64,000 nt of DNA from Halorientalis sp. (GTDB taxonomy: Archaea > Halobacteriota > Halobacteria > Halobacteriales > Haloarculaceae), in contig NZ_JAQCNH010000029.1 of the NCBI RefSeq assembly GCF_028275115.1, positions 62,001 to 126,000 of the forward strand. Reading direction: 5' to 3'. Every line of letters begins with the position of its first letter. The stretch's first letter is position 1. A model generated the notes under the pieces. The model was not told the origin of the DNA and did no database searches. It was given only the letters and a program-made list of their open reading frames with translations. Both the position numbers and the translations under genes were made by a program. This document shows positions 37,497 to 47,114 of this stretch, piece after piece.

Positions 37497-40082
37497 TCAG
37501 TCCGCCGCTTCGGCTCCGGCCTGCTGTTGCCACTCCCGAATCTGGTCGGCACTGACCCCCTGGACCGTCGTCGCCATCTCGTCCGGGTCGACAGTTTCCA
37601 GATCCGCCAGCGTCTCGACGTCTGCCTCCGCCAGTTTCTCTGCCGTCCGCTCGCCGAGCCCGTCCAGGTCCACCAGGTCGTCGACCGCCTGCCGGGCCTG
37701 GTACTCACGGTAGTTACAGATCGGACAGCCCAGCTCCCAGGGTTCGTCACCGTTGTGGATGGTCAACTCGGGCAGGTCGTGTTCCTCACACTGCTGGTCG
37801 GTCACCTCGATGTCGCCCCGGCGCGGGAGTGGCAGCGAGTACTCACAGTCGGGATACCGCGTACAGCCGACCAGGCGCGAGCCGTTCCGGAGTTGTTTGA
37901 TTGCGAGGGCGCCGGCCTCCGGGTCGGCGGACTCCTCTCGTGAGTCTCGTCCGCCCGAGCGGTCCGAGGCGTCTTGTGCCTCGCTCTCACGGCTTCCGTC
38001 TCTCGTCGTCGACGGCGCGCCACACTCCGGACAGTCACCGATCATCTCGTCCTCGCTCTCGTCGGCCGCGTCGGCCGCACACTGTGGACAGCCGTGGACA
38101 AACGTGTCCTGCCCGGCGAGCATCTTGACGTGCCGGAGCTCGTGTTCCTCGCACGCCGCGTCGATTACCTGCGGCTGGCCCGTGCTCGGCAACGGCAGCG
38201 TATACCGGCAGTCCGGGAAGCCGTCGCAACCAACGAAATGCGAGCCGTGCCGGCTCTGTCGAACCAGCAGGTCGTGCTCGCTCTCGGGACAGGGGCCTAG
38301 CGTCCGGTCGGCTTTGAGCGATTCCTGGAGGTGGTCGCCGACCTCCTCGCGGGAGTCGTGGAGTTCCTCGAACACGCGTTCGAGCATCGCTCTGGACTCT
38401 TCGGTCACGTCGTCCAGTGTCGCCTCCCCGCCAGCGATGGCCGCCATGTCAGCCTCTAGTCCGGCGGTCATCTCCTCGCTGACGACGTGGTCGGCGAACT
38501 CCTCGGCGGCCTCGACGACGGCCTTCGCCAGCGTCGTCGGCCGCGGCGGGTCCTGCTCGATGTAGTCGCGTTCGTACAGCTTCTCGATCGTGTTGTGCCG
38601 CGTCGACTTCGTCCCGAGTCCGAGTTCCTCCATGCGTTCGATCAGCCGCGACTGACCGTACCGGCGCGGTGGCTGGGTCTGCTTTGCTTCCAGTTCCACG
38701 TCCGACACGGCCAGTTCCGCGCCCTCCTCGACGTCGGGCACGAAATTCTCGCTTGCGCTGGAGTAGGGGTAGACCGCGTGGTAGCCCGGTCCCACGAGGC
38801 GCTTGCCGTTGGCTTTCAGTTGACAGCCGTTGGCGTCGGCGACCACGCGCAGGTGTTCCCAGGTGGCGGGTTCCGCGACCGTCGCGAAAAACCGCCGGAC
38901 GACGAGCTCGTACACCTCCCACTCGTCGTCGTCGAGTTCGCTCTGGTTCGGGAGTTCACCCGTCGGGTGAATCGGCGGGTGGTCGGTCGTCTCCTCGTCG
39001 CCCCGCGTCGGCTCGATCTCGTCGAGGTTGAGGAGGCTGGCGGCGTCCTCGCCGAACGGTTTCGTGTCGGCGAAGGCCGAGAGCAGTTCCTCCGGGTCGA
39101 GGTCTTCGGGGTACACCGTGTTGTCCGTGCGCGGGTACGTGACGTAACCGGCAGTGTACAGCTCCTCGGCGATACTCATCGCTCGCTGGGCCGAGTAGCC
39201 CAGCGACCCCGCGGCACTGATGAACGCCGTGGTGTTGAACGGCGCCGGCGGCTCGTCGGTCCGGGTGCGCCGCCGAACCTCGGTGACCGTCGCACTGGAC
39301 GCGGCCTGCAACCGCCCGCTGGCCTCGTCGGCCGCGCCCTCGTTCCAGACGCGTTCGGCCTCCTTGCCGTCGTCGTCGTAGAAGTACTGCGCCTTGAAGA
39401 CCGCTCCGTTCTCGGTGAGGTTGACGAACAACTCCCAGTAGTCGTCGGGCTCGAAGGCTTCGATCTCCCGTTCACGGTCGACGATCAACTTCAGCGTCGG
39501 GGACTGCACCCGGCCGACGGAGATGAAGTCGTCGCCCAGTTGCCGGGCCGACAGGGAGAGAAAGCGCGTCAGCGCCGCGCCCCAGATCAGGTCGATTATC
39601 TGACGGGCCTCGCCCGCCGCCGCGAGGTCGAAGTCGAGGTCGTCCGGTTCCACAAATGCGTTTTTGACCTCGCGCTCGGTGATAGAGGAGAACCGGACTC
39701 GCTTGATCGGCACCTCCGTCTCGTCGCGGATAATCTCGTAAGCTTCCTTGCCGATCAACTCGCCTTCCCGGTCGTAGTCCGTCGCGATGACGGCCTCGTC
39801 GGCTCTGCGAGCGAGTTCCCGGAGCGTCCGCACGATGTTCTCCTTGGTCGCGGACTTGGTGATCTCGGCGTCGATCAACTCGACGGGCTCCACGTCGCGC
39901 CAGTCGCCGTACTCCGGCGGGAAGTCAACGCCGACGACGTGACCTGAAAGGCCGACGACGCGCTTGTCGCCCCAGCGGTAGACGTTGACACCGTTCCGGC
40001 GTTCGGCTTCGGCGCTTTCCTCACTGAGAATCTCGGCGATGCGCCGCGCGGCGTTGTTCTTTTCCGTAATAATCAGTTCCAC
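37497..40082 (-). CDS. topA: DNA topoisomerase I (type IA)
   Basis: The 861-residue enzyme relaxes negative supercoils. Toprim domain about 1-135 ([16 protein letters not shown] start, DYDREGELI acidic triad at about 102-110), catalytic Tyr316 in [10 protein letters not shown], and four C-terminal zinc-ribbon regions. The first is CP...[11 protein letters not shown], the second CEEH...GCPQC, the third DCPECGAP and the fourth [17 protein letters not shown] long acidic insert lies between the third and fourth. A C-terminal helix-hairpin-helix segment (about 800-855; [17 protein letters not shown]) adds DNA binding. The start is GTG. Confidence 0.95.
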   Translation of the reverse strand: MELIITEKNNAARRIAEILSEESAEAERRNGVNVYRWGDKRVVGLSGHVVGVDFPPEYGDWRDVEPVELIDAEITKSATKENIVRTLRELARRADEAVIATDYDREGELIGKEAYEIIRDETEVPIKRVRFSSITEREVKNAFVEPDDLDFDLAAAGEARQIIDLIWGAALTRFLSLSARQLGDDFISVGRVQSPTLKLIVDREREIEAFEPDDYWELFVNLTENGAVFKAQYFYDDDGKEAERVWNEGAADEASGRLQAASSATVTEVRRRTRTDEPPAPFNTTAFISAAGSLGYSAQRAMSIAEELYTAGYVTYPRTDNTVYPEDLDPEELLSAFADTKPFGEDAASLLNLDEIEPTRGDEETTDHPPIHPTGELPNQSELDDDEWEVYELVVRRFFATVAEPATWEHLRVVADANGCQLKANGKRLVGPGYHAVYPYSSASENFVPDVEEGAELAVSDVELEAKQTQPPRRYGQSRLIERMEELGLGTKSTRHNTIEKLYERDYIEQDPPRPTTLAKAVVEAAEEFADHVVSEEMTAGLEADMAAIAGGEATLDDVTEESRAMLERVFEELHDSREEVGDHLQESLKADRTLGPCPESEHDLLVRQSRHGSHFVGCDGFPDCRYTLPLPSTGQPQVIDAACEEHELRHVKMLAGQDTFVHGCPQCAADAADESEDEMIGDCPECGAPSTTRDGSRESEAQDASDRSGGRDSREESADPEAGALAIKQLRNGSRLVGCTRYPDCEYSLPLPRRGDIEVTDQQCEEHDLPELTIHNGDEPWELGCPICNYREYQARQAVDDLVDLDGLGERTAEKLAEADVETLADLETVDPDEMATTVQGVSADQIREWQQQAGAEAAD

Positions 40083-40127
40083 GGCGGCCCACCTCCCGGT
40101 GCGTGGGTGGTCATTCGAGCCTGCCTA

Positions 40128-40193
40128 CGCGTACCCAGGCTTTGAAGCTTTCGCCAGAGCGGGAGTCAAAACGCAGGACTGCGCGGGTACGCG
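40128..40193. repeat. 9-bp perfect inverted repeat between topA and the HEAT gene
   Basis: CGCGTACCC (40128-40136) and GGGTACGCG (40185-40193) are separated by 48 bases in the 175-base divergent interval upstream of topA. No tRNA fold fits: there is no GTTC-type T loop. It could be an operator loop or a structured 5' leader of topA. Confidence 0.4.
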
Positions 40194-40257
40194 CCCTCGC
40201 GCGCCGGTGGGTGCGCAGGTTCAAGACTTATCATCTCGCGGCAGTCAGATTGCACTG

Positions 40258-41016
40258 ATGCTCCGGCGTCTGTTGTCCTGGCTTCCGGGGTCGGACAGTG
40301 ACGACCCGATCGACCCAGAGGAACGGGCCGAGCGCATTCAGGAGGTCGGTCGCAACCCGCTTCAGTACGGTCACGACGCGACCGAGGAGGTCCGCGCGGC
40401 GCTTTCCGACGAGTCCCCGCTCGTTCGCGCGACCGCCGCTGAAGTCCTCGGCTCTGCCGAGGTCTACCACGAGGTCGTCACCGCCGACCCGCTGGTCGAG
40501 CGCCTGGACGACCCGGACCAGCGGGTTCGGCTCGCGGCCGCCGAGGCGCTGACGGTCACGACCGACGCCACGGTGGTCGGCGACGTGCTGCCGTACGCCA
40601 TCGCCGACGACCCCGGCGTTCGCGCCGCCGGGGCGGTCGGACTCTACCACGCGCTCTCGCGGGTCACCTACGAGTTTACCCCAGCACAGGTCGAGGCGCT
40701 ACTCGACGCGTTCGCCGCTGCGGGCGGGGACGACTCGGCAACCGAGAACGACCATCTGGCCCGACAGTACCTCCTGTCGGCCGTCGCACGCGGCGCAGCG
40801 CCCCGTGACCTGGCGGTCCTCGACGGGGACAGGACGAGGACGCTCGTGGCCGCGCTCGACGACAGGTTCATCGCCGTCAGCAGGCAGGCCGCGGCCCTGC
40901 TGGGACAGGTCGACCGCGATGCAGCACGTGGCGCGCTTCGGGACGCCCGCGAGGACCACTCGGACGAGCGGGTCCAGGCGGCCGCCGACGAGGCGCTCGC
41001 TGACGACGGCCGGTGA
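40258..41016 (+). CDS. HEAT-repeat protein
   Basis: The 252-residue soluble acidic protein is made of about five HEAT-like helical repeats (for example EEVRAALSDESPLVRATAAEVLG and DPDQRVRLAAAEALT). No catalytic motif is visible; HEAT proteins usually serve as binding scaffolds. The start at 40258 follows a TATA-like ACTTATCAT about 25-30 bases upstream, while the longer frame from 39985 lies over topA. Divergent from topA, so perhaps co-regulated. Confidence 0.8.
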   Translation: MLRRLLSWLPGSDSDDPIDPEERAERIQEVGRNPLQYGHDATEEVRAALSDESPLVRATAAEVLGSAEVYHEVVTADPLVERLDDPDQRVRLAAAEALTVTTDATVVGDVLPYAIADDPGVRAAGAVGLYHALSRVTYEFTPAQVEALLDAFAAAGGDDSATENDHLARQYLLSAVARGAAPRDLAVLDGDRTRTLVAALDDRFIAVSRQAAALLGQVDRDAARGALRDAREDHSDERVQAAADEALADDGR

Positions 41017-41127
41017 CCCGTCGCTCGCGCGAGAACGTGACTCTCCCGTGTGAGGACGCAGACGGGAGTTCGGGAGACGAACGACCTGAGTCTCGAAAAA
41101 ATCGCGAGTAGCCGGGGTGGGCCCGCG

Positions 41128-42645
41128 TCAGCCCTCCAGTTCCGCTCGCAGCAGTTGGTTCACCTCGCCGGGGTCGGCACTCCCGCCGGTCTTCTGCATG
41201 ACCTGCCCGACGAGGAAGTTGATCGCGTTGTCGTCGCCGTCGTGGTAGTCCGCCACGGCGTCGGGGTTCTCGTCGATGGCTTCGGTGACGGCGACAGCCA
41301 CCTCATCGCCGCTGGTCTTGCCCAAGTCTTCCGCCTCAACGACGGTCTCGGGGGCTTTTCCGTCGTCGAGCATCGTCCGCAGGACCGTCTCACGGGCGTT
41401 TTTGGCCGTGATTTCGTCCTCGGCGACGAGTTTCACGAGTGTCGTCACCTCGTCGAAACGGTCGTCGATGTCCGTAATCAGCATGTCCCGGTAGTTCAGT
41501 TCACCCAGGAGGTCGTCCGCGACCCAGGTGGCGGCGAGGTCGGGGTCGAACTCCTCGGCCACGTCCTCGAAGAAGTCAGCCACCTGCTTCGTGCTGGTGA
41601 GTTTCGACGCCGCCTCGTCACTGAGGCCGTACTCGGCCTCGAAGCGCTCGCGACGGGCGTCGGGCAACTCCGGAATCGCGATTTTTTCCGTCCAGTCGGC
41701 GACCTGGAGCGGTGGGAGGTCGGCCTCCTGGAAGTAGCGGTAGTCTTTCTCCTCCTCTTTCGAGCGCATCGAGACCGTGTTGCCGTGTGTCTCGTTGAAG
41801 TGGCGCGTCTCCTGCTCGACGGCCCGTCCGGACTCGACGAGCTTCCGCTGACGGGACTTCTCGAATGCCAGAGCCTTCTCCGCGCCCGTGTGGCTGGAGA
41901 TGTTCTTGACCTCGGTGCGGTTGGCGTCGTCGAGCACTGCGTCGTCGATCTCGCCGTCGGCACCGACGTCCTCGGCGGCGACCATCGAGAGGTTGGCGTC
42001 GATTCGGAGCGAGCCGTCACGGCCGGGGTCGAACACGCCGAGATACTCGAGAACCTCCTCCAGTTTTTCCAGGAACTTCCGGACCTCGCCCGGTTTACGA
42101 AAGTCCGGTTCGGTGACGATTTCCATTAGCGGTGTGCCGGCGCGGTTGTAGTCGATCAGGGTGTAGTCGGCGCGCTCGATGGAGACAGTGCGACTCTCCA
42201 GACTCTCGGTGCCCGTCCGGACGTGTTTGATGCTGCCGGGGTCCTCTTCGAGGTGGGCCCGGCGGATGTCGACGCTCCGGCGGTTGCCGTCGACGGCAAA
42301 TTCGAGCTCTCCGTCCTGGCAGATCGGGGCGTCGTACTGGGTAATCTGGAAGTTCTTCGGCAGGTCTGGGTAGTAGTAGTTCTTCCGGTGGAACGTGGTC
42401 TCTTCGGGAATCTCGGCGTCGATGGCCTTCCCGACTTTGACCGCGGCCTCGACGGCCCCCTCGTTGAGGACCGGCAGGGCACCGGGGAGGCCGAGACAGA
42501 CGGGACAGGTGTGGGTGTTCGGCTCGTCGTCGCCGACGGCGGTCGAACAGCCACAGAAGACCTTCGTGTCCGTCTCCAACTGGACGTGCACCTCCAGCCC
42601 GATGACGGCGATGAGATCCCCCGTTTCGGCAGCCTGTGCTGTCAT
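41128..42645 (-). CDS. gatB: Asp-tRNA(Asn)/Glu-tRNA(Gln) amidotransferase subunit GatB
   Basis: The 505-residue kinase/tRNA-binding subunit of GatCAB phosphorylates and amidates mischarged Asp-tRNA-Asn (and Glu-tRNA-Gln where used). Motifs include IGLEVHVQLETDTKVFCGCS and HTCPVCLGLPGALPVLNE (zinc-type Cys pairs), KNYYYPDLPKNFQITQYD and a C-terminal YqeY-type tail (about 360-505; VGQVMQKTGGSADPGEVNQLL). gatA and gatC are not in the window. Supports the non-discriminating reading of AspRS. A 110-base gap separates it from the divergent small gene. Confidence 0.95.
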   Translation of the reverse strand: MTAQAAETGDLIAVIGLEVHVQLETDTKVFCGCSTAVGDDEPNTHTCPVCLGLPGALPVLNEGAVEAAVKVGKAIDAEIPEETTFHRKNYYYPDLPKNFQITQYDAPICQDGELEFAVDGNRRSVDIRRAHLEEDPGSIKHVRTGTESLESRTVSIERADYTLIDYNRAGTPLMEIVTEPDFRKPGEVRKFLEKLEEVLEYLGVFDPGRDGSLRIDANLSMVAAEDVGADGEIDDAVLDDANRTEVKNISSHTGAEKALAFEKSRQRKLVESGRAVEQETRHFNETHGNTVSMRSKEEEKDYRYFQEADLPPLQVADWTEKIAIPELPDARRERFEAEYGLSDEAASKLTSTKQVADFFEDVAEEFDPDLAATWVADDLLGELNYRDMLITDIDDRFDEVTTLVKLVAEDEITAKNARETVLRTMLDDGKAPETVVEAEDLGKTSGDEVAVAVTEAIDENPDAVADYHDGDDNAINFLVGQVMQKTGGSADPGEVNQLLRAELEG

Positions 42646-42755
42646 TACTCGCGAAACGTGTGCCGCCGGCTAAAGATTAACGACCCGGGCGACCGCCGCT
42701 CCCGGCTCGCGGGGACAGACACACCTTTCTTGTCCGTCCTCGTCCAAATTCGGCT

Positions 42756-43058
42756 ATGCTGATCGACAAACTGCGCCGCCTCAGTTACGGCTGGTTGCTC
42801 GTCCAGGGACTGCTGGCCGCTACTAGCCCGGAACGGAGTATCAGACTGAACGCCAGGCTGTGGGGAGTTGCCTTCGAGAACGCGGACGAACTGGAGCCGA
42901 AACCGTGGTACGTCCGCTCCGTTCGCGCGGCGGGGGTCGGTATGCTCGCGACTGGCGGCGTCGGCCTCCTGCTCGAAGAACGGGACAGTGGGTCCGAGCA
43001 GGAGAGCGAAATCGAAGAGCCCGACGGGCCAATCACCGTCGAAACCGACGACGTGTGA
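42756..43058 (+). CDS. Small membrane-associated protein, family not recognised
   Basis: The 100-residue protein has an N-terminal amphipathic part (LIDKLRRLSYGWLLVQGLLAA) and one likely membrane helix (about 56-74; SVRAAGVGMLATGGVGLLL), then an acidic tail (about 75-100). No homologous function is recognised. Start at the first ATG of the open frame; spacing to gatB allows a divergent promoter. Confidence 0.6.
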   Translation: MLIDKLRRLSYGWLLVQGLLAATSPERSIRLNARLWGVAFENADELEPKPWYVRSVRAAGVGMLATGGVGLLLEERDSGSEQESEIEEPDGPITVETDDV

Positions 43059-43134
43059 CCGGGTGAGTCCAGTGCCGTCGGCCACATTTTCACCAGCCGC
43101 GTTCCTATCAGAAGCTACGTGAATGTCTGACGTA

Positions 43135-43142
43135 ACTTTATG
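43135..43142 (+). promoter_or_regulatory. TATA box of the coiled-coil/smc/scpA operon
   Basis: ACTTTATG lies 25-32 bases before the ATG at 43167, the best-placed start for the coiled-coil gene and the likely promoter for smc and scpA, which follow closely. Confidence 0.55.
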
Positions 43143-43166
43143 TCGACAGCGGCAGGTGCTACTGCT

Positions 43167-43502
43167 ATGGCGAGCGGCAATCGCGTCGAGGAACTCGAAT
43201 CGCGCGTGAACGAGCTTGAAGCGACGGTCGACGGTTTGACAGACGAACTCGTCGAGTGCAAGGTGCGTATTCGCGAGCTAGAGAACGTCGTCGACGCCGA
43301 AGTCGGGCTGGACACCATCGACGGCAGTGGCGTCGGGTCGTCGACGCCGCCGGGGGAGCGCAGTACCGACGGGACAGCGCCTGTGAGCGAGCCACAACCC
43401 GAACCGACTGCGGACGCAGAGCGGGCCGAAGCGCCTAAATCTGAGGGCACCGAGGCGGAAGACGAGACGGAGTCTGAGGGAAGCGATATCATCGTCGCCT
43501 GA
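43167..43502 (+). CDS. Short coiled-coil protein heading the SMC operon
   Basis: The 111-residue protein has an N-terminal coiled coil (about 5-45; heptads in NRVEELESRVNELEATVDGL), a short conserved stretch (ECKVRIRELENVVDAEVGLDTIDGSG) and an acidic, disordered tail. It is the haloarchaeal smc-adjacent small protein (DUF7518-like). It ends 24 bases before smc and is presumably translated from the same message. A role with SMC (adaptor or kleisin-associated factor) is an inference from location only. Confidence 0.72.
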   Translation: MASGNRVEELESRVNELEATVDGLTDELVECKVRIRELENVVDAEVGLDTIDGSGVGSSTPPGERSTDGTAPVSEPQPEPTADAERAEAPKSEGTEAEDETESEGSDIIVA

Positions 43503-43526
43503 CTGGCTCCGGCTACGAGCACCCCC

Positions 43527-46500
43527 ATGCATATCAAAGAGCTCGTCCTCGACAGTTTCAAAAGTTTCGGCCGGAAGACACGAATCCCGTTTTACGAGGA
43601 TTTCACCACGGTGAGCGGCCCGAACGGCTCGGGCAAATCCAACATCATCGATTCGATTCTGTTCGCGCTGGGTCTGGCTCGGACGTCGGGCATCCGCGCG
43701 GAGAAATTGACCGACCTCATTTACAATCCCGGTCATCAGGACGGCGAGCGTGACGGGGACGAAGAACGCGAGGCCAGTGTCGAGGTCATCCTCGACAACG
43801 CCGACGGGACCCTCGAACGGGGGACCGTCGTCAACGCCGCCGGGACCGAAGACGTAGGCGACTGCGAGGAGATTTCCATCAAGCGCCGCGTCAAGGAGAC
43901 CGAGGACAACTACTACTCGTACTACTACATCAACGGCCGTTCGGTCAACCTCTCGGACATTCAGGACCTGCTGGCACAGGCCGGCATCACGCCCGAGGGG
44001 TACAACGTCGTTATGCAGGGCGACGTGACCGAGATTATCAATATGACAGCGCACGCGCGCCGGGAGATCATCGACGAGATCGCTGGGGTCGCCCAGTTCG
44101 ACGCGAAAAAGCAGGACGCCTTCGAGGAACTGGACGTCGTCGAGGAACACATCGAGGAGGCCCAGTTGCACATCGGGGAGAAACGGGACCGCCTCGACCA
44201 ACTCGAAGCGGAGCGCGAGACTGCCCTGGAGTACCAGAGTCTCCGCGAGGAGAAAGCGGAGTACGAGTCCTACCGGCGGGCCGCAGAGTTGGAGGACAAG
44301 CGCGCGGACCTCAACGGCGTTCGCGAGGAGGTCGACGACCTCGAGGTCGAACTCGAAACCCTCCAGCGCGAACTCGACGAGCGTCAGGGGGCGGTCGTCC
44401 GCCTCGAAGAGGACCTCGAAGACCTCAACGCCGAGATCGAACGCAAAGGCGAGGACGAGCAGCTACGGATCAAACGCGAGATCGAGGAGGTCAAAGGCGA
44501 GATCTCGCGGCTGGAGGACGCCGTCGAAAGCGCCAAGACGAAAATCGAGGACGCAGAGAACGAGCGCCGGCAGGCGTTCGTCCGGATCGACAGGAAACAG
44601 GAGGAGATCGACGACATAGAGGGGGATATCCGCGAGACGAAGGTCGCCAAGTCGGGCCTCAAGGCCGACATCCAGGAGAAAGAGGGGGAACTCGAAACGC
44701 TGGAAGCGCGCATCGAGGAGGTCGGGGCCGAGTTCGAGGAGGTCAAGGACGAACTCGACGAGAAACGCGCCGCTCTGGAGGAGGCAAAAAGCGAGAGAAA
44801 CGACCTCCAACGCGAACAGGACCGCCTGCTCGACGAAGCGCGGCGGCGCTCGAACCAGCAGCGCGAAAAGGAAGCGGCCATCGAGGAGGCCGAGGCTCGT
44901 CTGCCCGAAATCGACGCCGAAATCGCCGACCTGGAGACCGAACTGGGGAAGGCAACGGAGAATCGGTCGACCATCTCCGGCGTCGTCGAGGACCTCAAAC
45001 AGGAAAAACGCGAGTTGCAGTCCGCTCTCGACGACATCGAAGACGAAATTTCGGCGAAACAACAGGAGTACGCCGAACTCGAAGCCAAGGCCGGGCGGGA
45101 TGGCGACTCATCCTACGGTCGGGCGGTGACGACCATACTCAACGGCGGCATCGACGGCGTCCACGGGACGGTCGGCCAGTTGGGCGGTGTCGAACCCGAG
45201 TACGCGACGGCGTGTGAGACGGCGGCCGGCGGCCGGTTGGCTCACGTCGTCGTCGACGACGACGGAATCGGGCAGCACTGTATCGAGTATCTGAAATCGC
45301 GGAACGCGGGTCGGGCGACATTCCTGCCGATCACGAAGATGCAGCGGCGGTCACGCCCCAGTTTCCCCAGCCACGACGGCGTCGTGGACTTCGCCTACAA
45401 TCTCGTCGACTTCGACAGTGAGTACGCGGGCGTATTCTCTTACGTCCTCGGTGACACGCTGATCGTCGACGAGATGGACACCGCCCGGGGCCTGATGGGT
45501 GATTTCCGGATGGTTACCCTCGAAGGCGACCTCGTCGAGAAGTCCGGTGCGATGACCGGCGGGTCCTCGAAGGGGACGCGCTACTCGTTTTCCGGCGGCC
45601 AGGGACAGCTCGAACGGGTCGCCGCGCGGATCAACGACCTCGAAGACGAACGCCAGTCGATTCGGTCTGACCTCCGGGACGTGGAGAACCGGCTGGACGA
45701 CGCCCGCGACCGGAAGGGAGACGCCGCCGAGCAGGTCCGTGAGATCGAAAGTGGGATCGACGCTCTCGAAGCCGAGCGCGACGAGACCGACGAGCGAATC
45801 GAGCGACTGGAGGCCGAACTCGACGAGATAGAGCGCGACCGAGAGACGGTCTCGGACCGGATGGGCGAACTCGAGAGCGATATCGAGGAACGGACGGCGG
45901 CAATCGAGGCGCTCGAAGACGGCATCGCGGAGCTAGAGGGCGAAGTCGAGGACTCGGAGCTACCGAAACTGACGAGCCAGGCCGACGAGGTACGCGGGAA
46001 GCTCGACGACCTCACAGCCCGCCGTGACGACTTGGACGGCGACCTGAACGAGCTCGAACTGGAAAAACAGTACGCCGAAGACGCCATCGAGGAGCTGCAC
46101 GACGACATCGAGGCAGCCCAGAACCGCAAGGCCGAACAGGAAGAACGGATCGGGGAACTGGAGGCGAACGTCGACGAGCAGGAAGCCCTGCTCGACGAGA
46201 AGGAAGCAGCGGTCGCCGAACTGGAGGCAGAGCTCACAGACCTGAAAGGCGAGCGTGAGAAGCTCAAAACGGAGCTCAAGGCGGCCACGGAGAGTCGCGA
46301 CGAACAGCAGTCGAGGGTCACGAACGTCGAGGACGACCTGGAGGCCCTGCGAGAGGAGAAAGAGCGTCTTGACTGGGAAGTCGACGAACTCGAGGGGCAG
46401 GTCGGGGACTACGACCCCGAGGACGTGCCCGACCACGACGAGGTCGAACGCGAGATCGACCGCTTGGAGGGCGAGATGGAGGCGCTCGAACCGGTGAACA

Positions 46501-47114
46501 TGCTCGCAATCGAGGAGTACGACGAGGTTGCCGAAGACCTCGACGACCTGGAGGGAAAAAAGGAGACGCTCGTCGAGGAGGCCGACGGCATCCGCGACCG
46601 GATCGAGACGTACGAGGCGAAAAAGAAGGCGACGTTCGTGGATGCCTACGAAGGTATCAACGAGCAGTTCGAGGAGATCTTCGAGCGCCTGTCGAACGGT
46701 ACTGGTACGCTGCACCTCGAAGACGAAGACGACCCGTTCGACGGTGGGCTGACGATGAAGGCCCAACCGAAAGACAAGCCGATCCAGCGGCTGGCGGCGA
46801 TGTCCGGCGGGGAGAAGTCACTGACTGCGCTCGCTTTCATTTTCGCCATCCAGCGCTACAACCCGGCTCCGTTCTACGCGCTGGACGAGGTGGACGCGTT
46901 CCTCGACGCGGCTAACGCCGATATGGTCGGTGAGATGGTCGACGAACTCGCGGGTGACGCGCAGTTCGTCGTCGTCTCCCACCGTTCTGCGCTGCTCGAA
47001 CGGTCCGAGCGGGCCATCGGCGTCACGATGCAGGACGACAACATCTCCGCCGTAACTGGCATCGACCTGAGCGGGGTCGGCGACGGCGACGAGGAGGTGC
47101 CCGCAGATGACTAG
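43527..47114 (+). CDS. smc: Chromosome segregation ATPase SMC
   Basis: The 1195-residue SMC protein has Walker A GPNGSGKS (31-38), two long coiled-coil arms, a hinge domain (about 520-680; GVHGTVGQLGGVEPEYATACETAAGGRLAHVVVDDD split over the region), the ABC signature LAAMSGGEKSL (about 1088-1098) and Walker B PFYALDEVDAFLD. It forms the chromosome-organising ring with the ScpA kleisin encoded just downstream. Its last 8 bases overlap scpA, so the two are translationally coupled. Length is typical. Confidence 0.97.
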   Translation: MHIKELVLDSFKSFGRKTRIPFYEDFTTVSGPNGSGKSNIIDSILFALGLARTSGIRAEKLTDLIYNPGHQDGERDGDEEREASVEVILDNADGTLERGTVVNAAGTEDVGDCEEISIKRRVKETEDNYYSYYYINGRSVNLSDIQDLLAQAGITPEGYNVVMQGDVTEIINMTAHARREIIDEIAGVAQFDAKKQDAFEELDVVEEHIEEAQLHIGEKRDRLDQLEAERETALEYQSLREEKAEYESYRRAAELEDKRADLNGVREEVDDLEVELETLQRELDERQGAVVRLEEDLEDLNAEIERKGEDEQLRIKREIEEVKGEISRLEDAVESAKTKIEDAENERRQAFVRIDRKQEEIDDIEGDIRETKVAKSGLKADIQEKEGELETLEARIEEVGAEFEEVKDELDEKRAALEEAKSERNDLQREQDRLLDEARRRSNQQREKEAAIEEAEARLPEIDAEIADLETELGKATENRSTISGVVEDLKQEKRELQSALDDIEDEISAKQQEYAELEAKAGRDGDSSYGRAVTTILNGGIDGVHGTVGQLGGVEPEYATACETAAGGRLAHVVVDDDGIGQHCIEYLKSRNAGRATFLPITKMQRRSRPSFPSHDGVVDFAYNLVDFDSEYAGVFSYVLGDTLIVDEMDTARGLMGDFRMVTLEGDLVEKSGAMTGGSSKGTRYSFSGGQGQLERVAARINDLEDERQSIRSDLRDVENRLDDARDRKGDAAEQVREIESGIDALEAERDETDERIERLEAELDEIERDRETVSDRMGELESDIEERTAAIEALEDGIAELEGEVEDSELPKLTSQADEVRGKLDDLTARRDDLDGDLNELELEKQYAEDAIEELHDDIEAAQNRKAEQEERIGELEANVDEQEALLDEKEAAVAELEAELTDLKGEREKLKTELKAATESRDEQQSRVTNVEDDLEALREEKERLDWEVDELEGQVGDYDPEDVPDHDEVEREIDRLEGEMEALEPVNMLAIEEYDEVAEDLDDLEGKKETLVEEADGIRDRIETYEAKKKATFVDAYEGINEQFEEIFERLSNGTGTLHLEDEDDPFDGGLTMKAQPKDKPIQRLAAMSGGEKSLTALAFIFAIQRYNPAPFYALDEVDAFLDAANADMVGEMVDELAGDAQFVVVSHRSALLERSERAIGVTMQDDNISAVTGIDLSGVGDGDEEVPADD

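Noticed and set aside
40128-40260. tRNA gene upstream of topA
   Set aside because: The 9-bp inverted repeat cannot be folded into a cloverleaf, and no GTTC-type T loop or suitable anticodon arm is present.
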